Assembly (NCBI RefSeq): GCF_000455245.1
Contig: NZ_HG005166.1
Location: forward strand, 52,636 to 116,635
Length of the DNA stretch: 64,000 bases
Source of the DNA: Nesterenkonia massiliensis
GTDB lineage: Bacteria > Actinomycetota > Actinomycetes > Actinomycetales > Micrococcaceae
Direction of reading: 5' to 3'
The notes beneath the pieces are model-generated. The model saw nothing but the letters and a program-made list of their open reading frames with translations. It had not been told where the DNA came from and ran no database searches. The translations under genes and the position numbers were made by a program. Shown piece after piece: positions 49,614 through 58,561 of this stretch. Position 1 is the first letter of the stretch. Each line of letters starts with the position of its first letter.

Positions 49614-50588
49614 TCAGTCCTCGAACGGTTCGTAAATCTCCAGGGACACGACTTCCCCACCGCGATCTACCGCCTGTTGTCCGACGACGATAGCCCCTGG
49701 TGCCAGGTAGGGATCCTCGTGCGGCAGCGCCACGCTGACCTCATCCTGTTTGATCCAGCGGGAGAGCTCGTTGAGCACGATCGGCAGTACCGGCCGGTGG
49801 GTGCAGATCAGCGAGGGCTGGATCAGTTCCAGCGACTTCTTCACTCGCCCGGTGGTTTTCGCCGGCTGCTGGCGCGCCCGTTTCTCGGTGAGGGAGCGAC
49901 GGTAGCGGATCTTATGCCTGTGCAGTTTTACGTAGGGGGCTATGGTCTCGGCGCAGCGCTTCCACGGGCTGCAATGCAGCAGGCGGGGCCGCCAGGCGGT
50001 CAGTAGCTTTTCCACTGATTTGGCCTGGCGCTTGCCGGTGGCCGCTAGTGGGCGCTCAGATTCTGAGCGTGACCAGGTGGAGCGCGGTTTAGCTTTTGCG
50101 TGGCGGAGCACGATGAACGGCACGGTGCGCAGGCTATTGCTCTCATGGAGCCGCTGGAGCTCTTCCAGAGGGATGATGTCGCCTTCGCTGCTGAGCATTT
50201 CCCGGGCCTCCGCGGGGCTGACCCAGCGCACTTCATCGGTTTCGTCCCCGTCTGGCTGTGGCTTGCCCTGGGCGATTTCTGCCGCCCAGTACCACACCTC
50301 TTTGGGTTTGCCCTTGACGGTGTAGTGAGTCACTGGCAGCGGCATGCCGAGCCGTACTTTGGCGCCGACTTCTTCGCTGACTTCACGGACGGCGCATTCG
50401 GGGAGAGTTTCGCCCTCGTCGAGCTTCCCTTTAGGGAAGGACCAGTCGTCATAGCGGGGGCGGTGGATGACCAGTACCTGCAGTTGGCCTTTGTGGAGCC
50501 GCCAGCAGAGGGCGCCTGCGGCGAGGATGTCGGCGGTGGTGCCTTCATCAGCCACAGTGGAGGTACGTCGGCGCGGCACAGCGGTCAT
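49614..50588 (-). CDS. mutT1: MutT1-like Nudix hydrolase fused to a histidine phosphatase domain
   Basis: Protein of 324 residues. The Nudix domain (about 15-140) has the box GKLDEGETLPECAVREVSEEVG (54-75), complete G-x5-E-x7-REVxEExG. The second half begins FIVLRHAKA (Arg162, His163), the RHG-type phosphatase motif, and has CTHRPVLPIVL near the end. This fusion is that of mycobacterial MutT1, which hydrolyses 8-oxo-dGTP and diadenosine polyphosphates to sanitise the nucleotide pool. The ATG at 50588 (MTAVPRRR) is preferred; a GTG at 50645 is also open. The gene follows mshD. The stop codon falls at the end of the repeat array. Confidence 0.9.
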   Translation of the reverse strand: MTAVPRRRTSTVADEGTTADILAAGALCWRLHKGQLQVLVIHRPRYDDWSFPKGKLDEGETLPECAVREVSEEVGAKVRLGMPLPVTHYTVKGKPKEVWYWAAEIAQGKPQPDGDETDEVRWVSPAEAREMLSSEGDIIPLEELQRLHESNSLRTVPFIVLRHAKAKPRSTWSRSESERPLAATGKRQAKSVEKLLTAWRPRLLHCSPWKRCAETIAPYVKLHRHKIRYRRSLTEKRARQQPAKTTGRVKKSLELIQPSLICTHRPVLPIVLNELSRWIKQDEVSVALPHEDPYLAPGAIVVGQQAVDRGGEVVSLEIYEPFED

Positions 50589-50677
50589 GCTCTGCAGGGA
50601 GGTCACGTGTGAAAGATACCAGCCGTAGCCCGCATCGCTGACCACAACCCGCTCGTGAAGCAGGACGACGACGTCGC

Positions 50678-51715
50678 TCAGCTGATCTCTGCGGATGCCT
50701 CCGCCCCGGGGGCGTACTGGGTGTCCACGTCCCAGACGGTGAACCCGAGTTTCTTGTAGAGCTGGGTAGCAGCAGTGTTGGAGGCATCTACGTAGAGGAT
50801 GATGGCGTCCACGTTCTGTCCGCGCAGATAGTTGATCCCTGCGGCCGTCAGTGAGGCGCCAAGCCCGCGGCCCTGAGCCTGCGGTGCCACGCCCACTACA
50901 TAGACTTCACCGAGCACCTCACCGGGCTGGTTCGGGGCGATTTTGGTCCAGTGAAAGCCCAGCAGTTCCCCGTCTTCTTCAGCCAGCAGGAACCCTTCCG
51001 GGTTGAACCAGTCGGAGTCGATGCGCGCTTGCAGGTCCTGCTGGGTCAGCTGACCCTGTTCCGGGTGGTCAGCAAAAGCTGCGGCGTTGACGGCCAGCCA
51101 GGCGGCGTCGTCTTCTCCTGGGACGAAGCTGCGGAGCCTGACCCCGTCCGGGAGGGTTAGCTGCGGTGCGTCTACGCTGTTCTCCAGGCGCATCCGCCAC
51201 AGCTCACGCACCGGGGACCAGCCGAAGCGCTGTGCCAGTCGGGGAGCCGCTGGATGCTCACCGTGGGCCCAGGCTCGAGCACCGGCAGGGCGATCCGTGG
51301 AGCTGCTCAGGGAGCTTTCCAGCAGCTGAGCCAGCTGGATGGCGATCTGCTGGCCGCGGTGATCGGGGTGCACCGCCAATTCCAGTACATCGGGGGTTTC
51401 TTCGCCCGGGGTGTTGTCACCGAGGACGACGACGCCGGCCCCGATCAGCTGTTCGGCTCCGCCGCCCGGGGTTTTAGTGCCTTCTGCGGTGGAAGATTCG
51501 GTCGCTGTCCCGGGGGGCTGCCAGGCAGCAGCGAGGGCCACAGAGCCTGGCCGGCGCAGTGCTACCAGGGTCTGCTCGGAGAAGGGCGGGGCGCCGTCGG
51601 CCTGCTGGGCAGCGGTGGCCAGGGCGGTGACGGCGTCCAGCTGCTCGGTGCTGAGTGGTTCGGCGCTGAGGGGTCCGGCGATGAGCTCCAGACGGAGAGT
51701 TGCGTGCTGACTCAT
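50678..51715 (-). CDS. mshD: Mycothiol synthase
   Basis: Protein of 345 residues with two GNAT domains. The N-terminal one has LELAVHPDHRGQQIAIQLAQLLE. The C-terminal, catalytic one has LRSFVPGEDDAAWLAVNAAAFADHPEQGQLTQQDLQARIDSDWFNPEGFLLAEEDGELLGFHWTK and VYVVGVAPQAQGRGLGASLTAAGINYLRGQNVDAIILYVDASNTAATQLYKKLGF. MshD acetylates the cysteinyl amine of Cys-GlcN-Ins, the last step to mycothiol, which confirms an actinobacterium. Placed after glnR in the same direction, as in Mycobacterium. Confidence 0.95.
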   Translation of the reverse strand: MSQHATLRLELIAGPLSAEPLSTEQLDAVTALATAAQQADGAPPFSEQTLVALRRPGSVALAAAWQPPGTATESSTAEGTKTPGGGAEQLIGAGVVVLGDNTPGEETPDVLELAVHPDHRGQQIAIQLAQLLESSLSSSTDRPAGARAWAHGEHPAAPRLAQRFGWSPVRELWRMRLENSVDAPQLTLPDGVRLRSFVPGEDDAAWLAVNAAAFADHPEQGQLTQQDLQARIDSDWFNPEGFLLAEEDGELLGFHWTKIAPNQPGEVLGEVYVVGVAPQAQGRGLGASLTAAGINYLRGQNVDAIILYVDASNTAATQLYKKLGFTVWDVDTQYAPGAEASAEIS

Positions 51716-51757
51716 AGCCCCACTGTAGACCCGGCTGCTGAGCGCTTGCAGGGCAGT

Positions 51758-52453
51758 TCAGGCTGCGTCGATGTCGTCGCGGTCGTTGCCTTCGTGGCCG
51801 CTGCCTTCGATGAGCAGCCGGTAGCCGACATTGCGTACGGTGCCGATGAGCGACTCGTGCTCGGGCCCCAGCTTTGCGCGCAGTCGACGGATATGCACGT
51901 CCACGGTGCGAGTGCCGCCGAAGTAGTCATAGCCCCAGACATCATGGAGCAGCCGGTCGCGGGTGAAGACCTGCCCTGGGTGCAGTGCAAGATGCTTGAG
52001 CAGCTCGAATTCCTTATAGGTGAGGTTCAGCAGCTTGCCATGGATGGTGGCCATATAGGTGGTCTCATCAATGACGATGGCACCTGCGCGGATCTCACCA
52101 TTTGGTACCTCGTCCTCGGCCTCCACCGCTGCCATGCGCAGCCGGGCGTCGACTTCGCCGGGGCTTGCGCCGGTGAGGATGAAGTCGTCGGCCTGCCAGG
52201 TTTCATTGAGGGTCGCCAGTCCGGACTCACTGACCACCACTATGACGGGCGAGAGCATGGAGGACTTCACCAGCTGGCACAGTGAGCGCGCATGGGCCAG
52301 ATTGGTGCGCGCGTCGATCAGGGTGATGTCCACATTGGGTGCCCGCACAATGCTGGAGGCCTCAGCGGGAAACGAGCGAACACGATGGTTGAGCAGCTCA
52401 AGCGAGGGCAGCGCGGCTTCCGGGGCGTCAGAGAGCAGAAGCACCTGAGCCAT
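51758..52453 (-). CDS. glnR: GlnR-type orphan response regulator of nitrogen metabolism
   Basis: Protein of 231 residues. The receiver-like domain begins MAQVLLLSDAPEAALPSLELLNHRVRSFPAEASSIVRAPNVDITLIDARTNLAHARSLCQLVK, matching GlnR (Asp47 is the position of the phospho-acceptor but GlnR acts as an unphosphorylated dimer). The winged helix (about 120-216) has LTYKEFELLKHLALHPGQVFTRDRLLHDVWGYDYFGGTRTVDVHIRRLRAKLG. GGAGG lies 7 nt before the ATG at 52453. No kinase gene is adjacent, and mshD follows, as in Mycobacterium. Candidate targets in the window are nirC and nirB/nirD. Confidence 0.88.
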   Translation of the reverse strand: MAQVLLLSDAPEAALPSLELLNHRVRSFPAEASSIVRAPNVDITLIDARTNLAHARSLCQLVKSSMLSPVIVVVSESGLATLNETWQADDFILTGASPGEVDARLRMAAVEAEDEVPNGEIRAGAIVIDETTYMATIHGKLLNLTYKEFELLKHLALHPGQVFTRDRLLHDVWGYDYFGGTRTVDVHIRRLRAKLGPEHESLIGTVRNVGYRLLIEGSGHEGNDRDDIDAA

Positions 52454-52627
52454 CGGTAGTCCTCCCTCTGCGGTGTGCGCGTTCAGTGGCTCACTCTGCC
52501 GCAACCCTTTCCGGGTGCACCAGTCCAGGTGAGCGGCTCACCCGGTACCAATATTCCGCAATGCGAAATGATGCTTGAGTGATCCGGTGATGAGTATAGC
52601 CGTGACCAGATCTCCGGCTCTGGCAGG

Positions 52628-53476
52628 ATGGGTTGCGTGAAGTATCTGCCCGTGGCCGCTGCTGCCCTGCTCGCCTCTGCCGCGCTCGCGGTGTCCTCCT
52701 GGTTGGGGGTGTGGCCGCTGACTGCCGTGGTGGGGATGATCTGCCTGATGGTTGCTCTGGGCTGGCCCCAGCTGATGGGGGTGACAGCCCGCCGTTCGCT
52801 CTCTGCCGTCATCCTCTGCGCAGGTGTGGTTGCCGCAGTCGGGGCGGCCATCGTCGAGCGCGTGGAGAGCCTCTTCTTCTGGTCCTCCGTGGCCCTGGCC
52901 TTCGGGGTGATGGTGGTCTTCATCATCCAAGTGCTGCGCGGCACCGGGCGTCCGCACCGGCTGGAGTCCACCCTGGGGGCCTGTGCTGGGGTTCTGGTGA
53001 CCACGACGGCTGCAGGATGGGTGGCAGGCCTACGCTATCCGGCCGGTATGGCCGGTGCAGGCGACGGCGGTCTGGGGCTGCTGCGTGTACGCGGACTGCT
53101 TCCCTACGAAAGCGGCAGCCTACTGGGCGTGACCGGTCCCGGCGGTGAGCTCTCAGTGGTGGCATTGGCCGCCTTCGCACTGCTGGCCGGCGCCTTAGCG
53201 GCGTGCCTGCCGGTGCGTGATGCGGTGGTGCTTCCGCTGACCGTACTGAGTGCCTTCGCTACAGCGCTGGGCACCGCCCTCTTCTGGGGGGAGCTGACTC
53301 TGCTCTTCGCCGGTGTGCTCGGTTTGGCCGCCGGGGCACTACTGGCCTGCTTCCGGCGTTTCCTGGTGTTACAGGGCCCACCTGCCGGGCGACTCTCGGC
53401 CATGGCGGTGGGGGCGGCACCCATTGCGGCTATGGGAGTCTTCGTCTACTTCACTGAACGCCTGCTCTTCGCGTGA
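52628..53476 (+). CDS. Polytopic membrane protein, unknown function
   Basis: Protein of 282 residues with about seven to eight hydrophobic segments (VAAAALLASAALAVSSWLGVWP; GMICLMVALGWP; LSAVILCAGVVAAVGAAIV; FFWSSVALAFGVMVVFIIQV; VVALAAFALLAGALAACLP; LLFAGVLGLAAGALLACF). I recognise no family motif. Divergent from glnR. Two starts are possible, ATG 52628 and GTG 52637; CAGGAT ends 7 bp before the GTG, which would suit a leaderless transcript. Followed by two short-spaced genes in the same direction. Confidence 0.75.
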   Translation: MGCVKYLPVAAAALLASAALAVSSWLGVWPLTAVVGMICLMVALGWPQLMGVTARRSLSAVILCAGVVAAVGAAIVERVESLFFWSSVALAFGVMVVFIIQVLRGTGRPHRLESTLGACAGVLVTTTAAGWVAGLRYPAGMAGAGDGGLGLLRVRGLLPYESGSLLGVTGPGGELSVVALAAFALLAGALAACLPVRDAVVLPLTVLSAFATALGTALFWGELTLLFAGVLGLAAGALLACFRRFLVLQGPPAGRLSAMAVGAAPIAAMGVFVYFTERLLFA

Positions 53477-53481
53477 ACGGT

Positions 53482-53487
53482 TAGGAT
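53482..53487 (+). promoter_or_regulatory. -10 element of a leaderless small gene
   Basis: TAGGAT ends 6 bp before the ATG at 53494. Confidence 0.5.
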
Positions 53488-53493
53488 GGTCCC

Positions 53494-53616
53494 ATGACTG
53501 AAGCACAGATTCTCGCGCTGGAGATTTTCTTCATTGGCCTGCTGGTGCTGGTGACCATCCTCATCGCCTACATCTCCTATGTGGTGCTCTCCCGCCTCTA
53601 CAAGGGTCAGCGCTGA
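53494..53616 (+). CDS. 40-residue single-helix membrane protein
   Basis: ATG at 53494 opens a 40-codon frame, MTEAQILALEIFFIGLLVLV followed by TILIAYISYVVLSRLYKGQR, ending in TGA at 53614-53616. It has one transmembrane helix of about 24 residues and a basic C-terminus (positive-inside). A TAGGAT -10 element stands just before it, with no Shine-Dalgarno. It ends 7 bp before the GTG of the ygfZ-like gene. Function unknown. The promoter position and the clean amphipathic-to-hydrophobic pattern support a real gene. Confidence 0.7.
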   Translation: MTEAQILALEIFFIGLLVLVTILIAYISYVVLSRLYKGQR

Positions 53617-53623
53617 TCCTTCC

Positions 53624-54859
53624 GTGACATACACGTCACCACTGCTGAAGCGCCCAGGCGCTGTGGAGGGCGGCGCGCCCGATACTGGTGTTGCCGCACA
53701 TTACGGCAACCCGGTGAAGGAACAGCGCGCACTGGAAGCCGGCAAGGGCGCCGTCGACCTCTCCCACTATTCGGTAGTCACCATCACCGGTGAGGACCGT
53801 CTCTCCTGGCTGACTACGCTTTCATCTCAGCAGCTCACCGGCCTTCAACCTGGTGAATCCAGCGAACTGCTGCTGCTTGATATCTCAGGACGTATTGAGC
53901 AGGCCCCTGCCGTCACCGACGACGGCGAGACCACCTGGCTCATCACCGAATCCTCACACGGGCCGCTTCTGGCCTCGTGGTTGGACTCCATGAAGTTCAT
54001 GCTGCGCGTGGAGATCACTGACCGCAGCGCTGAATATGCGGTGATCGGTTCCACCCGCCCGCTGCCTGAGGGTGTCTCGGTTATGGTCTCCCACTGGGAG
54101 GATCCCTGGCCCCGACTTGCACCCGGTGCCGCCTCCTATGCACAAGTGGACGACGACGCCCACCCGGGGCTTGACTGGCACTGGCACCTGAACGTCATCC
54201 CGCGTGAGAATCTTGAAGCCGCTGTGGCCACACTGGAGGAGCAGGGATGGCAGCTGGCCGGCTCGCAGGCGGCCGAGGCACTCCGCATTGCCGCGTGGCG
54301 CCCCCGGCTGGCTCGCGAAGTAGATGACAAGGCCATCCCCCATGAACTGGACCTGATCCGCACCGCTGTGCATCTGAGCAAGGGGTGTTATAAGGGCCAG
54401 GAGACTGTTGCACGGGTGCATAACCTGGGGCACCCGCCCCGCCGGTTGGTCTTCCTGCACCTGGATGGCACCGAGCACACACTGCCCACTCCCGGTGCGC
54501 AGGTGCTGGCGCCAACTGACGCGACAGACACCGCAGCGCTCGCCGGCGAGCGCCCGGTGGGTGTGGTGACCTCAGCGGCACGTCACCATGAAGCCGGCCC
54601 CATCGCTCTGGCCCTGGTCAAACGTAAGGTGGATCCCGCACAGCAGCTGGTGGTCCGCGATGTTCTCACTTCAGCTGGTGATGCAGAGCCGGCTGATGGT
54701 CCTGAGCCGGTTGCTGACGCAGAGCCGGTTGCTGATACCGGGGCCGAAACGCAGCAGCAGACCGTGTTCTACGCGGCTGCCCAGGAAGTCATCGTGCGCC
54801 CTGACGCAGGCCAGGCGGTTGGCCGCCCGCAGGGCAACTTCGTCCGCCGTCCGCGCTAA
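53624..54859 (+). CDS. ygfZ: YgfZ/GcvT-like folate-binding protein
   Basis: Protein of 411 residues. The GcvT-like three-domain body ends in the YgfZ signature KGCYKGQE (253-260, Cys255), preceded by GKGAVDLSHYSVVTITGEDRLSWLTTLSSQQ and IPHELDLIRTAVHLSKG. YgfZ proteins use tetrahydrofolate to help repair or assemble iron-sulfur clusters. GTG start at 53624. Near the C-terminus (about 355-380) is a low-complexity stretch of repeated EPVAD-like words. Possible client enzymes in the window include NirB. Confidence 0.9.
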   Translation: MTYTSPLLKRPGAVEGGAPDTGVAAHYGNPVKEQRALEAGKGAVDLSHYSVVTITGEDRLSWLTTLSSQQLTGLQPGESSELLLLDISGRIEQAPAVTDDGETTWLITESSHGPLLASWLDSMKFMLRVEITDRSAEYAVIGSTRPLPEGVSVMVSHWEDPWPRLAPGAASYAQVDDDAHPGLDWHWHLNVIPRENLEAAVATLEEQGWQLAGSQAAEALRIAAWRPRLAREVDDKAIPHELDLIRTAVHLSKGCYKGQETVARVHNLGHPPRRLVFLHLDGTEHTLPTPGAQVLAPTDATDTAALAGERPVGVVTSAARHHEAGPIALALVKRKVDPAQQLVVRDVLTSAGDAEPADGPEPVADAEPVADTGAETQQQTVFYAAAQEVIVRPDAGQAVGRPQGNFVRRPR

Positions 54860-54906
54860 CCGCTCCTGAACTGAGGGTACGCGCCGACGCCGGGGTATCG
54901 GGGCTG

Positions 54907-55725
54907 CTACTGCTCCGGAGACAACACCACGGTGGTCTGGGAGCCGGCCGGAACAAAGCTCAGCGATCGCGCCAGCCTGGCTGATCCCGGGGAGCTCAGT
55001 GCAGCCCGCCACTGCGGGATCAACCCCGCATCCAGAGCTTCCTGCACTGCAACCGACGCAATGCTGGCGGCGTATCCGCGCATGCGGTGCTGCGGATGCG
55101 TGAGGACGCCTATATGCCCGAGCATGTGATGCCACACCTCCCAGCCAGCCCCAGCCAGTGGAAGATGCCCCGAGAAGCCAGCGGCCGCGGCGTCGTTCCC
55201 GCTCTGTCCCTCCGCCTCGGCAGACGTGCCCCGGTGTACGCCAGGCTGCCCGTGCTGCTCAGTGACGAGGGTGGCTGCCCATTCAGCTTCACGAAGCCCA
55301 GAGAGGGCCACATCATCGGCGGGGGAGTGGGTCAGGAGAGCATCGAGGTGCTCGGACTCATGCGAGACCACCGTGCCCTCCGGATGCAGCGGCGCGAGGA
55401 CGGTATAGGAGGCTTGATCTCCGTAGAGCAGCTCCGCCTGGCCCAACGAGCGGGCCGAGACATCATGTTGGCGGGCCACATCCAATAGTGTGCTCTCCTG
55501 CACCAGCTGCGCATCCGGGAGGCCGCGTGCGCGCGCCAGCAGCTCCGGCGGCCCGTAAAGGACGGTTCGGTCAAAGAGTCGCACCAGCATGAGGGCACCG
55601 GCGCCATCTTTACCGGCCTCGATGCGTGAACCGGCAGGGGCGGACTCGATCCGGTCATCCGCTAGCTTCAGCATCCGGGACCAGACCAGCTGGATGATGC
55701 TCTGGGTCTGCTCGGTAAGGTGCAT
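54907..55725 (-). CDS. GNAT-type N-acetyltransferase (C-terminal GNAT domain)
   Basis: Protein of 272 residues. The C-terminal third carries a GNAT core: GWEVWHHMLGHIGVLTHPQHRMRGYAASIASVAVQEALDAGLIPQWRA, where HRMRGYAAS is the acetyl-CoA loop. The N-terminal 150 residues resemble FR47-like acetyltransferases and vary. The substrate is unknown. The gene is downstream of pfkA in the same direction, separated by a 309-bp gap that holds the dispersed hairpin repeat. Convergent with ygfZ. Confidence 0.8.
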   Translation of the reverse strand: MHLTEQTQSIIQLVWSRMLKLADDRIESAPAGSRIEAGKDGAGALMLVRLFDRTVLYGPPELLARARGLPDAQLVQESTLLDVARQHDVSARSLGQAELLYGDQASYTVLAPLHPEGTVVSHESEHLDALLTHSPADDVALSGLREAEWAATLVTEQHGQPGVHRGTSAEAEGQSGNDAAAAGFSGHLPLAGAGWEVWHHMLGHIGVLTHPQHRMRGYAASIASVAVQEALDAGLIPQWRAALSSPGSARLARSLSFVPAGSQTTVVLSPEQ

Positions 55726-55863
55726 CGTTATACGCTACCGCTTTGCGCGGCGTGGGCCCTGTGCCTTGCCGCTAGGCCTTACCCCTGAGCGGTACCGTTG
55801 TGCCCCAACTGCTGTGTCCTACCGCTGGGCCCCACCCTTTGTGACCCAGCACGGTGTGGTTCC
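55726..55863. other. Noncoding gap upstream of the GNAT gene
   Basis: Part of the 309-bp interval between the GNAT gene and pfkA. It has repeated short words (CTACCGCTGGGCC, CTTGCCGCTAGGCC) but no gene or clear promoter. The rest of the interval is the hairpin repeat and a small stem AGCCG/CGGCT at about 55994-56011. Confidence 0.45.
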
Positions 55864-55936
55864 CGTTTTACCATCCCAAATTCGCATTACCATGCCGTAT
55901 CCGCCGATGGTAATGCGAAAAACGGATGGTAAAACG
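55864..55936. repeat. Dispersed hairpin repeat, copy B
   Basis: A 73-bp element with nested perfect arms: CGTTTTACCATCC (55864-55876) with GGATGGTAAAACG (55924-55936), and TTCGCATTACCAT (55881-55893) with ATGGTAATGCGAA (55907-55919). The centre is GCCGTATCCGCCG. It shares length, arm words and centre with copy A (29626-29697). Both lie in intergenic sequence, like REP/BIME elements. Confidence 0.85.
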
Positions 55937-56034
55937 AAACTGGTGCCCCGCGCCGAGGCAGGACACCAGTTGTAGTTGATTGACGTTGCTTGAAGCCGCT
56001 TATAACGGCTGCACCCGTGACCGCCGGAGGCGAA

Positions 56035-57066
56035 TCAGCGGCCGAAGAGAATCTTGGCCTCTTCATAGCGTTCAGCAGGAACAGTCTTGAGACCGTCCAG
56101 TGCCTCAGCAAGGTCCACCTTGATGATCTCAGTGCCACGCAGCGCGGCCATATGGCCCCAAGCGCCCTCGTGGACCAGATCCAGGGCCTTAATGCCAAAG
56201 CGGGTGGCCAGCACACGGTCATAACCGGTGGGGTTGCCGCCGCGCTGGATATGCCCCAGCGTGGTGTTCCGTGTCTCGATCCCGGTGCGCTCTTCGATCT
56301 GCGCGGTGATCCACTCACCGATCCCGCCCAGGCGGGGGCGGCCGTCGGCTTCCTGCCCCTTACCTGCCAGGGCCTCTTCAGCGCCTTCGGGGATGAAGCC
56401 CTCGGCGATGACGACCAGTGGGGACCGCCCACGCGAATGCACCTGCTCCACCCACTCGCAGACCTGGTCGATATCGACGCGCTGCTCCGGAATGAGAATC
56501 GCATGCGCACCGGCAGCCATGCCCGAGTGCAGCGCGATCCAGCCCACGTGACGCCCCATGACTTCGGCGACCATCGCTCGGTGGTGGGATTCACCGGTGG
56601 TGCGCAGCCGGTCCATGGCGTCGGTGGCGATAGAAATCGCGGTATCGAAGCCGAAGGTGTAGTCGGTGGCTTTGAGGTCGTTGTCGATGGTCTTGGGAAC
56701 ACCCACCACCGGGATGCCGTCATCGGCCAGCCGTTTGGCTCCGGCCAGAGTGCCTTCGCCGCCGATGGCGATCACGGCGTCGACGTCGTGACGTTTCAGC
56801 TGCTTGGCAATGTTCTCCGGCCCGCCCTTGGGGTGGTTATACGGGTGGGTGCGGGAGGTGCCCAGAATAGTGCCGCCTTCGCGTGCGATACCTCGCACAT
56901 CGTGGCGGGTCAGCTCGGTGTAGTCGGCTTCGATGATGCCGCGCCAACCGGCTTTGAATCCTACGAATTCATCGCCGAAGCTCTTCACCCCGTGCAGCAC
57001 GGCCGAGCGGATCACCGCGTTCAGGCCAGGGCAGTCACCGCCGGAAGTCAGCAGTCCGATGCGCAT
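56035..57066 (-). CDS. pfkA: 6-phosphofructokinase
   Basis: Protein of 343 residues. Motifs: MRIGLLTSGGDCPGLNAVIR, IGGEGTLAGA (102-110), VVGVPKTIDNDL with the catalytic Asp128, TTGESHHRAMVAEVMGRHVGWIAL and HIQRGGNPTGYDR. The E. coli positions 104 and 124 that separate ATP from pyrophosphate enzymes read Gly and Lys (GGEGT; PKTIDND). This is the mixed group III pattern of actinobacteria, so donor use (ATP, polyphosphate or PPi) is not fixed by sequence. It phosphorylates fructose-6-phosphate in glycolysis. The ATG is at 57066; a plausible -10 (TAGACT) lies upstream on the minus strand. Confidence 0.93.
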   Translation of the reverse strand: MRIGLLTSGGDCPGLNAVIRSAVLHGVKSFGDEFVGFKAGWRGIIEADYTELTRHDVRGIAREGGTILGTSRTHPYNHPKGGPENIAKQLKRHDVDAVIAIGGEGTLAGAKRLADDGIPVVGVPKTIDNDLKATDYTFGFDTAISIATDAMDRLRTTGESHHRAMVAEVMGRHVGWIALHSGMAAGAHAILIPEQRVDIDQVCEWVEQVHSRGRSPLVVIAEGFIPEGAEEALAGKGQEADGRPRLGGIGEWITAQIEERTGIETRNTTLGHIQRGGNPTGYDRVLATRFGIKALDLVHEGAWGHMAALRGTEIIKVDLAEALDGLKTVPAERYEEAKILFGR

Positions 57067-57203
57067 ATACAGCTCATTCCCTTCAATCTCGCATTCACGA
57101 GCCTGACGTCATCGGCAGGGCATGTTCAATCTCTTAGTCTATGCACCTGCCGTTGATGTGGCGACCGCTAGGAGCGAACTCACACCGCAGCAGGGATAAC
57201 TGC

Positions 57204-58409
57204 TTATTTGCTGCCCAGCAGTGCCCGGATGCGCTCGATGCCAGCCACCAGGTCCTCATCCCCCAGTGCGTAGGACAGTCGCAGGTATCCGCTGGGACCG
57301 AAGGCCTCACCAGGTACGACGGCGACCTTCGCCTTCTCCAGGATCAGCTCAGCCAGCTCCGCCGAGGTTGTGGGGGTTACCCCGTCATAGTCCTTATCCA
57401 GCGCCTGGCGCACATCCACATACGCGTAGAAGGCCCCTTCGGGAACCGGGCATTCGAAGCCGGCCACGCTGTTGAGTGCCTCGACCATGAGCTTGCGTCG
57501 GCGGTCGAAGGCCTCACGCATCTGCTCCACCGGCTCGATGGGTCCCGTGACGGCGGCCAGGGCGGCCAGCTGGGACACATTGGCCACATTGGAGGTGAGG
57601 TGGGTCTGCAAGGTGGTGGCCGCTTTGATGATGTCCGCCGGCCCTACCATCCATCCCACGCGCCAGCCGGTCATCGCGTAAGTCTTGGCAACACCGGAGA
57701 GGATCACCACCTGGTCCGCCAGCTCCGGAAGGGAAGCGATCGACGTGAAGGGCACGCCGTCGTAGGTCAGCTTTTCGTAGATCTCATCGGTGATGACCCA
57801 GAGGCCGTTCTGTGCCGCCCAACGACCGATCGCGTAAGTCTCCTCCGGGGAGTAGACCGCACCGGTGGGGTTCGACGGCGAGACGAACATCAGCACTTTG
57901 CTGCGCTCAGTCCGGGCCGCTTCCAGCTGCTCCACGGTGACCTTGAAGCCCTGTTCAGGACCGGCGAAAACCTCCACCGGAGTGCCTCCGGCGAGTTTGA
58001 TGGCCTCCGGGTAGGTGGTCCAGTAGGGCGCGGGAAGGATGACCTCATCGCCGGGATCCACCAACGTCGCCAAGGACGCGTAGACAGCCTGTTTCCCGCC
58101 GTTGGTGACCAGTACTTGAGAGGCCTCGGCCTGGAAGCCGGAGTCCCGAGTGGTTTTCTCTGCCAGAGCCTGCCGAAGTGCCGGCAGCCCAGCGGCGGGG
58201 GTGTACTTGTGGTTCTTCGGATCCTTGGCTGCCTCGACGGCAGCCCCCACCACATGCTGCGGACTGGGGAAGTCCGGCTCCCCGGCGCCAAAACCGATGA
58301 CGTCCTCGCCTGCCGCTTTCAGCGCCTTGGCCTTGGCATCCACCTTCATAGTGGCGGACTCGGCGATCGAGCCGATGCGGGCGGAAACTCGGGAGGCGGG
58401 GGAGGTCAT
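57204..58409 (-). CDS. aspC: Aspartate/aromatic aminotransferase-like PLP enzyme
   Basis: Protein of 401 residues of the class I/II aminotransferases: [75 protein letters not shown] and the PLP lysine in [22 protein letters not shown]-terminal arginine in GYLRLSYA. This subgroup (class Ib aspartate aminotransferase) is often next to tRNA-Trp/secE in actinobacteria. The start is the ATG at 58409 with AAAGGACC just before it. The likely reaction is aspartate plus 2-oxoglutarate to oxaloacetate plus glutamate. Confidence 0.92.
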   Translation of the reverse strand: MTSPASRVSARIGSIAESATMKVDAKAKALKAAGEDVIGFGAGEPDFPSPQHVVGAAVEAAKDPKNHKYTPAAGLPALRQALAEKTTRDSGFQAEASQVLVTNGGKQAVYASLATLVDPGDEVILPAPYWTTYPEAIKLAGGTPVEVFAGPEQGFKVTVEQLEAARTERSKVLMFVSPSNPTGAVYSPEETYAIGRWAAQNGLWVITDEIYEKLTYDGVPFTSIASLPELADQVVILSGVAKTYAMTGWRVGWMVGPADIIKAATTLQTHLTSNVANVSQLAALAAVTGPIEPVEQMREAFDRRRKLMVEALNSVAGFECPVPEGAFYAYVDVRQALDKDYDGVTPTTSAELAELILEKAKVAVVPGEAFGPSGYLRLSYALGDEDLVAGIERIRALLGSK

Positions 58410-58561
58410 GGAGGTCCTTTCTGGCCCTAAAACACTATGCCTTGCAATGATCTTGTCGCAGTGATCTGCTGCCCCCAACCCTACCGGTCACGCGGAGAGT
58501 GCCCCAGGGTACCTCCGGGCGTCTTACACACCGGACGCGCTCAAGGGTGAAGCGGCACCGG

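Noticed and set aside
49211-49660. Short peptides of 62-72 residues encoded in the repeat array
   Set aside because: They consist only of translated repeat units on either strand, with no ribosome binding site.
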